The notes: generated by a model not told the origin, from the letters alone. Shown: positions 25,300-38,365, counted from the first letter of the stretch. The stretch: DNA of 64,000 nucleotides from Selaginella tamariscina (GCA_003024785.1 PUQB01000215.1:124001-188000), one strand, 5' to 3'. Numbers and translations are program-made.

Positions 25300-26223
25300 G
25301 GGCTTCTATTTAATTAGGTATCTGAGTCAGACTCTTGGGGTCATTTTGGAAGACTTAGTGTTACTCACATAAGGAATTGATGTCGGAAGGCCACTTGGTG
25401 GCCACGTGTTGCCATGTGTTAGCCCTCCGAGTTAAAACTCTAACACCCACACACCTACACACCCACACATGCACACAAAACACAATAACTTATTAAAGAT
25501 TACAATAAAACAATGAAAGAATATATTATTTAGGGTTAATATATTATATATTATTGATTTTAGGATTTAAGGTATATTCTTAGGGTTTCAAGGCGGCGGA
25601 AGATTTGAGATTGATGGCACCATTAGACCATAAATCTACTCTCACAAGAAAGCAAGAAGGCGTGGTGGTGCAAGAAGGTGCAGTGGTGCAAAGTTTGAAG
25701 GCAGCAATGCAGCAAGGTTAAATCTCTTTCTCTCACGCACACTCCTGCACACTCCTGTACACGCACACACCTATCTATTTCTTACACACACACAACTATA
25801 TGTGTATGTACATGTATATTTATTATATATAATTACTTTATCTCTCTCTCTCAGACACACTCTTAAATGTATATGTATATGTGTATTTGTATATATGTAA
25901 TTTCTTTCTCTTTCTCTTTCTCACATGCACACCTATATGTATACGTACATGTGCATTTGTATATATATAAGTTCTTTGTCTCTCTGTCACACACACACAA
26001 CTGTATGTATATACTGTATTTATAAGTTCTTTATTTTTCTTTATGTCACACACACACACATGCTTGAGGCAGGGAAGTGACAACGGAATTAATCCCGCCA
26101 CCCTTCCCTGCCTCCTAGAATGGTGGCCTAGGGCTAATACTTAGTGAGGACACAATTGTGCACCATAAGCAAACATGAGTATTCTACCAAGCAAACTCCA
26201 CAAGACTAAGTTTGGATAACCCT
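25300..26223 (+). repeat. Unclassified dispersed repeat, left part of copy I
   Basis: Non-coding. It contains 'ggaaggccacttggtggccacgtg' (also at about 37396 and, decayed, near 57415) and 'gggctaatacttagtgagg', also near 55910 and inverted near 37100. The chromodomain element interrupts it at 26223, and the right part resumes at 32824. CA/TC microsatellites occupy much of 25730-26065. Confidence 0.65.
26219..26223. repeat. Target-site duplication ACCCT (left)
   Basis: ACCCT flanks the left LTR and is repeated at 32819-32823 directly after the right LTR. Five bases is the usual Ty3/gypsy target duplication, so the two LTRs belong to one insertion. Confidence 0.85.
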
Positions 26224-26895
26224 TGTCAAGCCACGATCCAAGAACCAGGAAGCGAGTAGAATTCTGAGAACAGGAAGGCTTGACTCAGGAACAGGACCGA
26301 GAGCAGGACAGGAACTAGGAACAGGAATAGGATGGATCCAGGAGTAGGACAGGATCAGGATAGGATCCGGGAGCAAGACAGAAAAGCGCAGGACAGGATC
26401 CAGGAACAAGATAGGAACTAGACAGGATCCAAGAGCAAGACAAGAGCGAGGCAAAGAGCAAGACAAGAGTAGGAGGCAAAGAGCAAGACAAGAGCAGGAG
26501 GCAAAGAGCAAGACAAGAGCAGGAGGCAAAGAGCAAGACAAGAGCAGGAGGCAAAGAGCAAGACAAGAGCAGGAGGCAAAGAGCAAGACGAACAAGACAA
26601 GAACAAGAATGATCGTAGAAGACTGGTGTTGATAGTAACTGATTGTACAACAATTAGGTCGGAGCTTTTATGCTCACAACTCCAAGCTAATCTAGTCATG
26701 AGCTAAGAATTGACCCTTATCCTCTAGGCATATCCTATAGCATATCCTTAGGCATATCCTGTACATATCCTATAGGAATATCCTATAGGTATATCCTGTA
26801 GGAATATCCTGCAGGCATATCCTGTAACCCGTATCCTGTATCCTGCATCCTGTATCCTGTATCCGGAATCCTGTATCCTGTATCGGGTTGTGACA
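26224..26895 (-). repeat. 3' LTR of the chromodomain element
   Basis: 672 bp, TGTCAAGCC...GGTTGTGACA. It holds a minisatellite of about 25 bp ('gcaaagagcaagacaagagcagga', five copies, 26455-26590) and, near its inner end, many 'tatcctgtaggca' 12-mers. Leu/Ser/Cys-rich frames across it come from the minisatellite and are not genes. Confidence 0.88.
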
Positions 26896-26906
26896 GCACC
26901 TCCTCC

Positions 26907-27218
26907 CTAAGGACGAGTTCCACGAGTCTTAGGACCTGGTTTAGCAGGATAATGCCGATGGAAGGCAGCAACTTTGGAAGAAGCATGGAGTAAGTTGGAT
27001 GCAGGTTCCCAAGTGCGATCGGTAGGCAAATAACCTTTCCAATCCACCAAGTATTGAAGTTGGCGGCGATGAAGACGAGAATCAAGGATGGCTGCAACTT
27101 CGTACTCAGGTTCACCAGCAATGACCACAGGAGGGGGAGGAGAAGAAGCACGACCAGGAAGAGAAGAAGGATGATACGGCTCCAACAAGGAGGTGTGAAA
27201 CACAGGATGAAGTTTCAC
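26907..27218 (-). other. Chromodomain part of the chromovirus
   Basis: It encodes a C-terminal chromodomain of the integrase, with EYEVAAILDSR, YLVDWKGY and TWEPASNL as the aromatic and acidic signature. Chromodomains of this group bind methylated histone H3 and steer insertion to heterochromatin; that role is family knowledge. It lies next to the polypurine tract, as expected for the end of pol. Confidence 0.88.
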
Positions 27219-30200
27219 CGTAGATGGTAACTCGAGTCGGAAAGCTACAGGATTACCTCCGCCACGATCCTGTAAGGGCCCAATCGTTGAAAATCCAACT
27301 TAGAAGAAGGCCTGTTGGTGCGAATGTGTCGACGAAGAAGCCACACGAGATCACCAATCTTGTATGCAGGTGCCGGCTGATGATGGCATCAGCATGATGC
27401 TTGTACCGTTCCTGTGCCTGCTGAAGATGAACCGGAGATCATCCTGTACCTGACGAAGATGCTGGAGACGATCCTGTACTGCAGGAGCGGAAGAAGGAGA
27501 AGCAGGAGAGCAAAGTCAAAACGTGGATGGTGGCCTGTAAGAGCAAAGAAAGGTGTCTGGCCTGTAGATGCGTGAATGGAGTTGTTGTAGGCAAACTCCG
27601 CCATAGGAAGAAGGTCCAACCAATTATCCTGTTGGTAACTGATGAAGCAGCGAAGATATTGCTCCAAGGTCTGAATTGTGCGTTCTGACTGCCATCAGTT
27701 TGCGGGTGATATCCTGAAGAAAGATCCGCTTTAACCTGTAGACTCGGAGAAGTTCTCGCCAAAACTTGGACATGAATTGTGGACCTCGATCGGAAACAAT
27801 GCTCTCAGGAAGACCATGTGTCGGAAACCTTCGCGGATCACCAACTCAGCAGTTGTCTGGCCTGTAGTCTTGTTACATGGTAGGAAATGAGCCTGTTTGG
27901 TGAAACGGTCAACCACCACAAGAACTGCATCGAATCCGCGAGAAGGAGGAAGATCTGTGAGGAAATCCATAGAAATGGATCTCCAAGGAGCAGAAGGAAC
28001 AGGAAGAGGACGAAGAAGACCAGAAGGTGCATGACGAGGCATCTTCGACCTGTTGCAGGTGTCACAACTCCGTACAAACCTTTCCACAAAACCTCGCAAC
28101 CCAGGCCACCAATAGTTGCGAGTCACCAACTCAACTGTCTTGGCCACACCAAAATGTCCTGTAGCCGGGGTATCATGACAATCCTGTACCACACGAGTCC
28201 TGCAAACACCAACAGGAACGTACAGGAGACCTTCCCGGTACAGGAGTCCATCCTGTATGGTGAACAGGTTGTAGTCTGACGGGAACTGGAGGAAGAGGAC
28301 TTGCAATGTCAGGATGATGTGTGAGAACACATTCTTGCCAAGTCGTCTGTAGCCAACTGCGAACGGATGTCCTGTAGAAGTGTTGAATCTGTTGGAGCCT
28401 GATGAACCTGTAGTGCCGCAAGCCGGAATCGATCAGGACCCAACAACACTTGTCTTTGACAGTCATATGCAGGATCCTGGGACCGGTGCAAGGTAAGAGC
28501 GCCTAGACAATGCGTCCGCCTTGCCATTCCGAAAACCGGGCCTATAGACAATGATGAAATCAAAACGTGATAGGAACTCCGCCCACCTAGCCTGTCGTCG
28601 ACTGAGAACTCGAGCCGTTTGAAATACTCCAGGTTCTTGTGATCCGTAAGAACTTGTACAGGATGCGCAGCACCTTCCAGGAAATGCCGCCACTCCTCGA
28701 ACGAATCCACAATGGCCTTGAGTTCCTTGTCATGAATCTCGTAATTGATCTCCGCCGAAAGGAACTTACGAGAGTGAAAAGCTACAGGATGAAGCAACTT
28801 GTCTTCTCCAACTTGTGATAGGACGGATCCTACTGCAAAATCCGAGGTCTGCTTCAACGAAGAAAGGACGAGAAGGATCAGGATGTGCTAAAATCGGAGC
28901 TGTCGTGAAGGTGTCCTTGAGTGTTGTGAATGCATGTTCCGCCTTGTCGGACCAAGAGAAAACCTCTGTGCGCTTGGTGAGTTCCGTGAGTGGAAGTACA
29001 CGCTTGGAGAAGTCCTGTATGAACCTGTAGAAGTTTGCAAAGCCAAGGAAACATTGTACATCTCGTACAGACTTGGGCCTCTCCCACTCCACGATGGTCT
29101 TCACCTTGTGCATGTCCATGGAAACCAGCAGGAGAGACGATGTAGCCCAAGAACTCCACAGAATCCCTATCGAAAAAACACTTCTCCAACTTCGCATACA
29201 GGCCATGCTCGCGAAGCCGCTGTAGAACCAATCGTACATGCTTGTCATGTGCCGCCTGGTCCTTGGAGAAAATCAAAATGTCGTCGAGGTAGATCACCAC
29301 AAACTGGTCCAAGAAGTCACGAAAGATGTCGTTCACCATGTGTTGGAACACGGCTGGGGCATTGGTAAGGCCGAAAGGCATACCGTGTACTCGAAGTGTC
29401 CATACCTTGTACGAAAGCAGTCTTCCACTCATCGCCTGGACGAATCCGTACAAGGTTGTAGGCCCCTCGTAAGTCGATCTTCGTGAACACCTTTGCTCCT
29501 CGCAGCCGATCGAGAAGTTCCGGGATCAATGGCAACGGGTACCGATTCCGAATGGTAACTTGATTCAAACCCCTGTAGTCCACAACCAAACGTAAGCTCC
29601 CATCCTTCTTCTTGACAAAGAAGATAGGCGCTCCTGCAGGGGACTTTGAGTGACGAATGAAGCCGGATGCCAAGTTGTCCTCGATGTACTGGCGAAGAAC
29701 CTCCAACTCTGTGGGTGACAATGCGTAAATCGGTCCGAACGGTGGAGTCTTTCCTTCTGCAAGATCAATAGGACAGTCGTAGGACCTGTGAACAGGAAGA
29801 ACTGTAGCCTTGTGCTTGTCAAAAACGTCCTTAAAGTCGTGGTACTTGGATGGTAAGAAGAAGGAGGAGAAGGAGAAGGAGTAGGCGAAGGAGATTGAAA
29901 AACAGGAGAGTCAGACACAGGAAAGGTAGAAGAGGACGTAGGAGTTACTTAAAGGTGGAAAGGAGCAGGATCAGTGGTAAGTTCATGCATGGTAGTGGTA
30001 AGAACTCGGAGAGGAGAAGGAGGGAGCTGTGACTGAAAAAGAGGAAGGATCTTGGGGGTGGAACAGAAGCAGAGTAACAAAAGGAGGCAGGATTGGGAGA
30101 AACCTGTGTGGATGTTGACGAGTGTACAGGATTGGAAGAATCCTGTACAGAAGTCCGTGGTTGCACAGGAGTGAGGGAAGCCTGTGAGTGTGCTGACGAA

Positions 30201-31926
30201 CCAACAGGAGGTGGATCCTGTTGAGGAGGAACCTTCGACACTGATACAGGATTGGAAGAACCCTGTACAGGAATCCGCAAACTTACAGGAGTGGAGAGCC
30301 TGCGGATGTGCTGAGGAACTGACATGAGGTGAATCCTGTCGAGGAAGAGTCTTCAACACTGGTACAGGAACAGGCACGGTCAATCCTGTAGCTTGTACTG
30401 CCTCAGACACCAAGGATGTATCCTGCACGCAGGAAGGTACAGGATTGATCCTGGCTGCTGGAGAGGAAAACGTGAGCGTCCTAGACCTCCAGTCGATCTG
30501 CGGATTTGCAACAACGAACCATGGCATGCCAAAAATGATGGGAGTCGACCGAGTCTTGATCAAGTTGAAGGAAATCGAACAGTTGAATGCATGACTGCAA
30601 GAGAGAGGTGTGGTAGCGTGGGTAACTGCGCCAGAAGCAATCAAACGACCATCGGCCACCTCTACAGGAACTGCACGCTTCAACTTCACCACCGGAATGC
30701 CATGCTGAGCTGCAAAAGTGTCATCCATGAAACATGCATTTGCACCAGTGTCTAACAGGGCAAACTCCTTGAGCTCTCGGTTATTGAGGCGAATGTGTAC
30801 AGGAAACTTGAGTGATGGAATGGTATGAGCAGCACCAATGGAGCCTGCACCTACGTCCAACTTCGCGGCTCCTAGACGAAGTGGACATTGAAGTTTTCCG
30901 ACTGAACTTCAGCTTCGGCTTCACGCGTCTTGAACTTTCTGGCTTTATTAGGACATTCCGCCACCTTGTGTCCTGCTGCACCACAATACAAGCATAGGTT
31001 CTCACCCCGACGACGTTGCTTCTCAGCAGTTGAAAGTGGGCCACGCTTGGATTTGTTAACCTCCATAGGAACTGCTCCAGAAGGTGTCGTAGGAACATGT
31101 GCTACGGCTACGGATTGGCTGGCAGGAACTGCTAACGGGAATTTTTCCTGACGGCGCTCGAACAAACGGTTGTTGCACGAACGGCCTGTTGCATGATCTC
31201 CGCTAACGTTTGAGTGTCCGGTAACGTAAGGAGAAGGTCCTTCACGTCATCCCTCCCAAACGGAATGTTCGATCAATGCAGTCTCGTCCCATGGAATGTT
31301 CGTGCAAATTGTTGGAATTCGGATGCATATAGAAACTGGTGGATCCTTTGTGTGAGCTTCCGTAACTTCGTGCATGCGGAATGGTACTTATCAGGATCTC
31401 CAAAGCAGGCTTCAAAGGCAGCCACGAAACCTTCAAATCTTCCATCAATGGATTCGTCACGTTCCAGCAAGGGAGCAACCCAAGCCCGGGGAGATCCACT
31501 TAGTAAGGATGCCAAAAGGCCAACCTTTTGTGCATCGTCGAGTAGCGGCGTGGTTGCATGCGGATCAAGAGGGATCTGATTCAGGAAACCTTGGAAATCG
31601 GCACGGTTGCCACTGAACTTTCTGGCATGCTGATCTTCGGCTCCGGAAAGTTCGATGAAGAAGAACCACCGATGCCTGAGAGGAGCCTGCGCAGCAAGCC
31701 TTGGAGGATGCATCAGCAGCTGCATGTGCGCATGGGTGGAGCCTTGCAGATCGGTGACCACTTGGCGCAAAGTGGCAGCTCATGAAGCAACCATTTGGTG
31801 CTCGCGTTGAAAGGTGCTCAAAATCAGCCATGATCTTATGAAAGAAAGAAGGAGAAAACGAAGGAAAAGAATCAGGAAAAAAAAGTAGCTAGGAAACGAA
31901 GAGCTATGAAAGAGTTACTATCAAAC

Positions 31927-32818
31927 TGTCAAGCCACGATCCAGGAAACAAGGAGGCTTGACTCAGAGCAGGACAGGAGCAAGATAGGAACTTGAACTCA
32001 GGAGCAGAACAAGGACAGGAAGGAACCGGAACAGGATAGGAACTAGGAACTCAGAATAGACATAGAGGATAGGAACTGGAGCAGGATAGAAGGACAAGAG
32101 CAGGATAGGAACCGGAGTAGGATAGCAGGACAAGGAACTGGATAGGAACTGAGTAGGATAGCAAGACAAGGAACAGGAATGAAATGGAGCAGGATAGCAG
32201 GACAAGGAGCTGGATAGGAACCGGAGCAGACAGCAGGACAGGGAACAAGATAGGATCCGGGAGCAGGACAGGAAAGCGCAGGACAGGATCCAAGAATAAG
32301 ATAGGAACAAGACAGGATCCCGGAAGCGAGACAGGAGCAGGAGGCAAAGAGTAAGACAAATAGACAAGAACAAGGAACAAGAATAATCGTAGAATGACTG
32401 GTTTGATAATAATTGATTGTACAACAATTAGGTCGGAGCTTTTATGCTCACAACTCCAAGCTAATCTAGTCATGAGTCAATCTAGTCATGAGCTAAGATA
32501 GTCCCTTATCCTCTATGCATATCCTGTAGCATATCCTATAGGCATATCCTATAGGAATATCCTATAGGTATATCCTGTAGGAATATCCTGCAGGCATATC
32601 CTGTAACCCGTATCCTGTATCCGAAATCCTGCATCCTGTATCCTGTATCCGGAATCCTGTATCCTATATCGGGTTGTGACAATATCCTATAATATCTCCT
32701 GTAGTATATCCTGTAGGAATATCCTGCAGGCATATCCTGTAACCCGTATCCTGTATCCTATACATCCTACATCTGTATCCTGTATCCGGAATCCTGTATC
32801 CTGTATCGGGTTGTGACA
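31927..32818 (-). repeat. 5' LTR of the chromodomain element, with duplicated end
   Basis: 892 bp. It starts like the other LTR but carries the terminal ~136 bp twice (about 32546-32683 and 32684-32818), each time ending GGGTTGTGACA. A 'caatctagtcatgag' stretch near 32465-32495 is also doubled. The length difference from the left LTR is due mostly to these duplications and to minisatellite change. Confidence 0.85.
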
Positions 32819-33610
32819 ACCCTAAGTACACAAACCCCACAAGTGCCTCACGAAAGGGCTTTTACTAATGAACTTAGGTTATTCAACCCTTGAATTCCAA
32901 GGATAACAACACCCCATAGTCAAGTGTGTAATAGCAACACTAGTTCTGAGAACTAACCTCCTTGTGCCAATGCCCAATGCTTAGCACCACTTTGCTTACT
33001 AGAGTATTAACCCCCTCGACACTAACCCCATAAAACAATCCCAAAAGGTGCTTATGTGTTATTGTGTGCCATCTGGCCTAGTGTTACATCTTCATGTGGC
33101 ATTGTTTCCCAAATGCGGGCTATCATGCCATAGCCCTTAATTCAAAAGTTGTACTAAGTGCCACGAATGTGGCTCTTAATGCCAACTTTAGAACCCTCTA
33201 TTATCCCTCAAAACTCGGTAAGAACCATATCAACCAAGAACCACGACCACAGTTGGACAAGGACATGAACATGTCTTGCTTAGATGTGAGCTGCTCTTAA
33301 CTTGATGTAGACAAGGAGTCTAAAGACAAGCCTCAACCTTGACCCTTGAAATGTGTAGTCCGATAAGACCTCCAAAGCATGGATTCGTCAACGTTAAGGT
33401 AGGTTACTCCAAAGGTGGGACATACCCCTATTGCTGAAAGTTGAGGTGGCACAATAGAGGTTGTGCCTTGATGACACAAGCTAGAGCTTGCATCGGGAGA
33501 AGAAAAGGAACTCTGTCATGAGCTTAAGAACCCTCACTGCTACCTTATTTATGTGACGTAGCCCCCCCGTTCCTATATGTGTAAGTGGATGGCATGAAAT
33601 TTCAACCCCT
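32819..33610 (+). repeat. Unclassified dispersed repeat, right part of copy I
   Basis: It continues 25300-26223 after the element's target duplication. The blocks 'aagtgcctcacgaaagggc', 'gtcaagtgtgt' and 'ccttgatgacacaagctagagc' recur at 36480-36840 (plus), inverted at 36900-37130, and at 55090-55410 and 56000-56780. Non-coding. Confidence 0.7.
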
Positions 33611-35985
33611 TAGTTTAAATTAACGAGAGATGAGCTTATAACTTAACCTTACTCCTACCCTACCCTAAACTTACCCAAGAGGGTGGGAGTTTTAGGGTGT
33701 GGGTTAGGGCAGCAAGGGTTAGGGTCAACTCTAGGGGTGTTCCTAAGCCTACTTACACAAACAAACTCCATCTGTATTAACCAATTTACCTAACTGGGAT
33801 GTCAAAATCGAGGGTGAATTTTCTAAAAGGTAAGTTCTAACTTCGCTTGGAGTTTCCTATAAATATTTAATGACACCCGACCGGATACCTAAGTGCAATA
33901 AGCGAGGCTTATTTCCTACTACATCTAGGGTTCATCAACATAGTATAGTAGGTAACAACAGTCAACACTCCTCGCCTTTGAAAATGTCAATGTCCTCGTT
34001 AACGTCCAACTCCAAGACTAGAATAATGTTAAAAAAAAATTAACCAAAAACTAACATATCACTTTATATGGAGTCAGCCAAAAGTTTATATAATTTTCAT
34101 TACCTCCATTGCATTACATGAAGCAAGTACTTCAAAACCATCATTCATTGAGTTGTAAACTCAGATGCCGAAGGCACCACTACGACATTGAAGTCACTTG
34201 GAGGACCTTTTACACGTTTACAAAGTTCATCACCCAGCGCATATGACACAATGGTTAATTTCTTTACTTAACTAGAATTTATATTAGAGGCTTCTAGTTA
34301 GTGTTGTTGTCGGCCCTTAGTTAATCAAAATAAAGCTTCACTTTATTTCTAAATAATAAACGTTGCTGACGACCTTGTTGTTTTTAGTGCATAACAAACA
34401 CTTTGAGTTCATCTTAAATGCTTAACCCAACGTCTTCACATTTCTTGGATTTTCAATGGTTCCACATATTACGGTATTAATATAGCCTCACATTTCTGCA
34501 TCCCTTGATATTTCTCATTACCCCTTATATAAAGGGTCTACTACTATACTTATCCCTCATTAGTGTAATAGCTTACGCCATATTAGGTGTGAGACATTTA
34601 TCGGAATCAAGCTCTTTTTTGATACAAGAGTAAACCCTGTCCTTTGTAGATATGTTCAATCTGGCCAAAGGCATCCTAGAGGCACATGGCTGTACACATG
34701 TATACAACAAGGTCATCCAACCTGAAAGTAGCCCATTCACTTGGCGTGTCCATTAATATAAATTCACACTAGGAATCAAATTCATGTCAAATCTACGACC
34801 AAGTGTCATTGCACTAACATTCACTTTTCACAATCAATGTTGTACTCTTTAATAACAGTGACCAGTTCATGGAGCAAAAATAAGCTAACATACCTTTCTA
34901 TCAACTTAATGTGGAAACCAGGAATCCAACTTTATCTAGTGCTTAATCGGCGATCTTTAGATATCACAAGTCTCAACAGACCTATTCTTATTGTACTCAT
35001 TCTCCAAAGAGCACAACATACTAGGTGCCATTCAATAATTTCTAACTCCTTATCTCACTAAGTTCAAAATACTAAATTTTAAAACTTAATTTCCATAATA
35101 AGAGTCCTCTTCAACTCAAAATACTACACCCTTCGTAACATTATATTTACTTTCAACACTCAAACTGATTATGTAAATGTTTCTCAACATTAACCAAAGT
35201 ATAGCATTTCCACTAATTTAAACAATTAGTGTTTTTGTAAGCATTTTTAAAACTAATTCTTATTTTATAAATAGTTGCAATTTCAATATTGAATTCTCGA
35301 ATTGATAACCATCGTCTTAATGTTCAAATCCCAAGTATATTACTAGTGTATATAACCTTACATTATATCATTTTATTGAAATGTTACAGCTATAATATGA
35401 ACATGATCGTTTTATGAAATGAATTTCAATTTTGAGATGGAAATATAATACTACTTTAATATTCCGAGGAACCGTTTAAAGACTAAGAGGGATTATGAAT
35501 TAGTGTTTGGTTCATTTAACTGATTTAGTAAATATTATTTTTACATTAATGTTATCATGACACCAAAGTGCCACACTAATTTCATATTTTAATCATATCT
35601 CATAATTCAGTAGATCTCCCAAACATGAATAAGATATTTAGTCAATACGTCGAACTAAGATACACTATTCATTGTAGACACATACCAATCCACAAAGTAT
35701 CACATTGTTCCTCAAGCAATGTATTAAGATATGCCTCATTTCTCAATTAGCTTGAAAACATGTTTCAAGTTACTATACTAAGGTAATGTCTTATCAAAGT
35801 GTTGAACTCATGTTCACTTGAGTCTTTATATTTCATGATTATGACCACCTCATGTGATCATAACCAAGTCTCAATATTGAACACTTCAAATTCAATATTT
35901 AAGAGATATTATAACCATTCTTTGCCGAGTCATTTATAATCAATCTTAGAAAGATTGTCACAAATACTTCCAAATCTTAAATTAA
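33610..35985. other. AT-rich non-coding DNA, probably old repeats
   Basis: No protein or RNA gene is supported. An imperfect 'taccctaaac / ggttagggt' patch around 33655-33725 is not a telomere-repeat array. Confidence 0.5.
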
Positions 35986-36410
35986 ATATCTCAACATATG
36001 AAGTAATAGGAAACTTCATATTCTCAAACCGGATATTGAATCATACACTAAGAAACATGAATCATGATCATTAAGAAGGGAGACCATCTTCTTAAACTAA
36101 TTTAAAAACTCTTCTTTGCACTTACATAAATTAAATCGACCTTAAGGAACACCATAACCTTGATAAAAAAAAGTCTTACTTTTTCATATTCCAGAGGATT
36201 GAAGATACAACATATTCTAGAAGACTGAAGATACATACATTATATGCCCATATTTACAACCATGATGCAATGTCAAGAAATCGTCTTTTTCGAATAATTG
36301 TATTCGACTCTAAAATAAAATCGATATTGAAAATCAATACCGACTTCTGATTTTCAACAAATATCAATTGTCTTAAGGAGGTACATGCACTTAAACCTCC
36401 AAAATGTATA
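35985..36410 (+). repeat. Dispersed non-coding repeat, copy 2 (partner 24010-24410)
   Basis: This is the second copy of the block described at 24010-24410, same strand. It directly precedes another copy of the unclassified repeat family. Confidence 0.6.
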
Positions 36411-36479
36411 TCCAACTAGCTTCTGACTCATTGACACCACCAAACATTACTTATCAAACTTAATAAGTTTCCTTACTTA

Positions 36480-37480
36480 ATTGATAAGTAGAAAACCCTG
36501 TCAACCAAGAACTCACGACCACAGTTGAACAAGAACACAAACGTCCCTACTTAGTTGTGAGCACTGCTCTTGGCTTGATGTGGATCAAGAGGCTGGAGAC
36601 AAGCCTCAACCTCTAACCCTTGAAACGTGTAGTCCAAAAAGACCTCCAATGCATGGATTTGTGGGTAAGCTACCCTAAAGTTAAATCGTACCCCTATTGT
36701 TAAAATTTGAGACGGCATAACAAAGGGTTGTGCCTTGACGACACAAGCTAGAGCTTACACCGGGACAAGAATAATGAACTCAATCATGAGTTTAGGAACC
36801 CTCACTCCTACATACTTTACCTTATTTATGTGACAAAGCCTTTCCCTCTCTTTTCCTATATGTATAAATGGGCTAGCACATAATTTAGTCATTTCGTAAC
36901 TAGGTGTGTTATTAACACACTTGACTTGGCTATGGGGTGTTCTCCTTGAGATCCAGGGGTTGAACAACCTAAGCTCATAAGTAAGAGCCCTTTCGTGAGG
37001 CACTTATGAGGTCATGTACTTAGGATTATCCAAATCCAGTCTTAGGGAGTTTGCTTAGTAAAACACTTATGTTCGCTTACAGTACACACTCGTGTCCTCA
37101 CTAAGTACTAGCCCTAGAACTAAGGTATAACTTGACCACTTAAACCCTATGGGTTAATCGTGGTTTAGGACACCCCTCAATGGGGTTGGGGCATGAGTCT
37201 GTCTAAGTCTTTTGGGACATGATCTTTAAGTCTACTTGGGTTATCCTTAAAGGATATTATTCTAATGGACTTAAGGTGACTCAAATGCCCAAGTAGGCAC
37301 GAGACTTAAGGGAAAATCTGGTGCTTTTTTTAAACATTTGAGTCAAGCTTTAGGGGTTGTCTTGAAAGACTTGGCATTCCTCACATAAGGAATTAATGCC
37401 GGAAGGCCATTTGGTGGCCACATGTAGCCCTCGAGTTATTCCTAATACATATATATCCTAGGGGTTTCGAGAGAGGGATT
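36480..37480. repeat. Unclassified dispersed repeat, copy II, internally inverted
   Basis: 36480-36845 matches 33190-33570 directly. 36890-37130 matches the junction 26120-26223 plus 32824-32930 on the opposite strand, and this copy has no retrotransposon in it. It is therefore an empty-site counterpart of the insertion. 37190-37480 is again in plus orientation. The copy is thus rearranged. Confidence 0.7.
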
Positions 37481-37552
37481 CTAGGGTTAACATTTGGCAA
37501 GCTGCCTTTGTGGTACCAAGTAAAAAACTCTTATAATGTTTGCATATACATA

Positions 37553-37592
<40 letters not shown>

Positions 37593-37748
37593 TATATAAA
37601 GAGAGAGAATCTGTCTATGTAATATTCACAAATTGACCACATACACGTACTTCCTTGGAAATATTCAAATGAGGCTAACCATTACGAAGAAGTGGAGAAT
37701 TTTTACATTTGTGTGATATCAGTACATTCTTTAAGGCTGTACAGGCCG
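37480..37748. other. Spacer with TA microsatellite
   Basis: A TA run lies at about 37559-37590. No gene is seen. Confidence 0.5.
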
Positions 37749-37916
37749 TGTAAAATCTAAAGAATCCCCATTTGATGCATGGAATGATGGGATTCATGAG
37801 GATTTTTGGACTGGAGACGATGACAATGGCAATAAATTGATCACACAACCTCCAAACGTGTCTTTTCATGTCCGAATGATTAACATATTATGCATAATGC
37901 ATATAATATAATAACA
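37749..37916 (+). other. Candidate coding segment upstream of the Crinkler-type locus
   Basis: After an AG acceptor ('ctgtacag') one frame stays open to a TAA near 37916. It encodes a non-repetitive, acidic stretch containing SPFDAWNDGIHEDFW and DDDNGNKLITQPPN. I recognise no family. It may be a last exon whose earlier exons I cannot see, or a relic. The opposite strand also has an open frame of 64 codons, of less convincing composition. Confidence 0.3.
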
Positions 37917-38175
37917 GTAATACTTATGCATGCATATAAGAATATATTTAATTAAATTTAAAAACTCTTTAGTTCAATCTTCACTGCCTTCAGAATCCAC
38001 TTTGTATTTGTTAGACAGTGAGATATGTAACAGAGAGAGATCAGACAGATCTAAATTAATTAAAATGCTGTACAAATTTAATCTTGTGTATGTATATATC
38101 TTAAACAGCATACTTGTATATAGTAAATATATATTACAACATTCTATATACGTGTGTGTGTGTGTGTGTGTGTGT

Positions 38176-38206
<31 letters not shown>

Positions 38207-38365
38207 AGGAGAGAGAGATGTATTGACTTACGTTCGTAATGGATATACACGTGGATATACAGAATAATTATGAAATTTTATTTGAATTTTTTGTTTTAAA
38301 AAGAAGAAAATAGCAAAGGAACATTTAAGTGTGCCCTACAAATAATAAACCCTAAACAGGAATAT
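37917..38365. other. Intergenic with GT/GA microsatellite
   Basis: A GT run followed by a GA run lies at about 38151-38218. This is the presumed upstream region of the locus at 38366. No clear TATA box. Confidence 0.45.

Larger units (their letters stand above)
26224..32818 (-). mobile_element. Ty3/gypsy chromodomain retrotransposon (chromovirus)
   Basis: A complete-length but broken element of about 6.6 kb in minus orientation, bounded by TG...CA LTRs and a 5-bp target duplication. Parts from its 5' side (right) are: LTR 31927-32818, gag-like capsid region about 31270-31830, CCHC zinc knuckle 30953-30994, aspartic protease near 30650-30780 (LLDTGA), reverse transcriptase about 29080-29720 (YLDD at 29280-29291), RNase H about 28600-28860, integrase about 27430-28280 with its His/Cys zinc-binding part, chromodomain 26907-27218, polypurine tract 26896-26912, and LTR 26224-26895. 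Reading frames are interrupted at several points. The unique cores of the LTRs differ by roughly a few percent, suggesting moderate age. It is nested in an older repeat. Confidence 0.93.

Noticed and set aside
26206-26699. Leu/Ser/Cys-rich frames of up to 129 codons on the minus strand
   Set aside because: They translate the GA-rich minisatellite of the LTR; the same happens at 31963-32473.
27887-29486. Plus-strand frames of 71-144 codons inside the chromovirus
   Set aside because: They are antisense shadows of the element's pol region, which is on the minus strand.
33655-33725. Telomere-like 'ccctaaac / ggttaggg' patch
   Set aside because: Units are irregular and few; this is ordinary sequence of the dispersed repeat, not an array.
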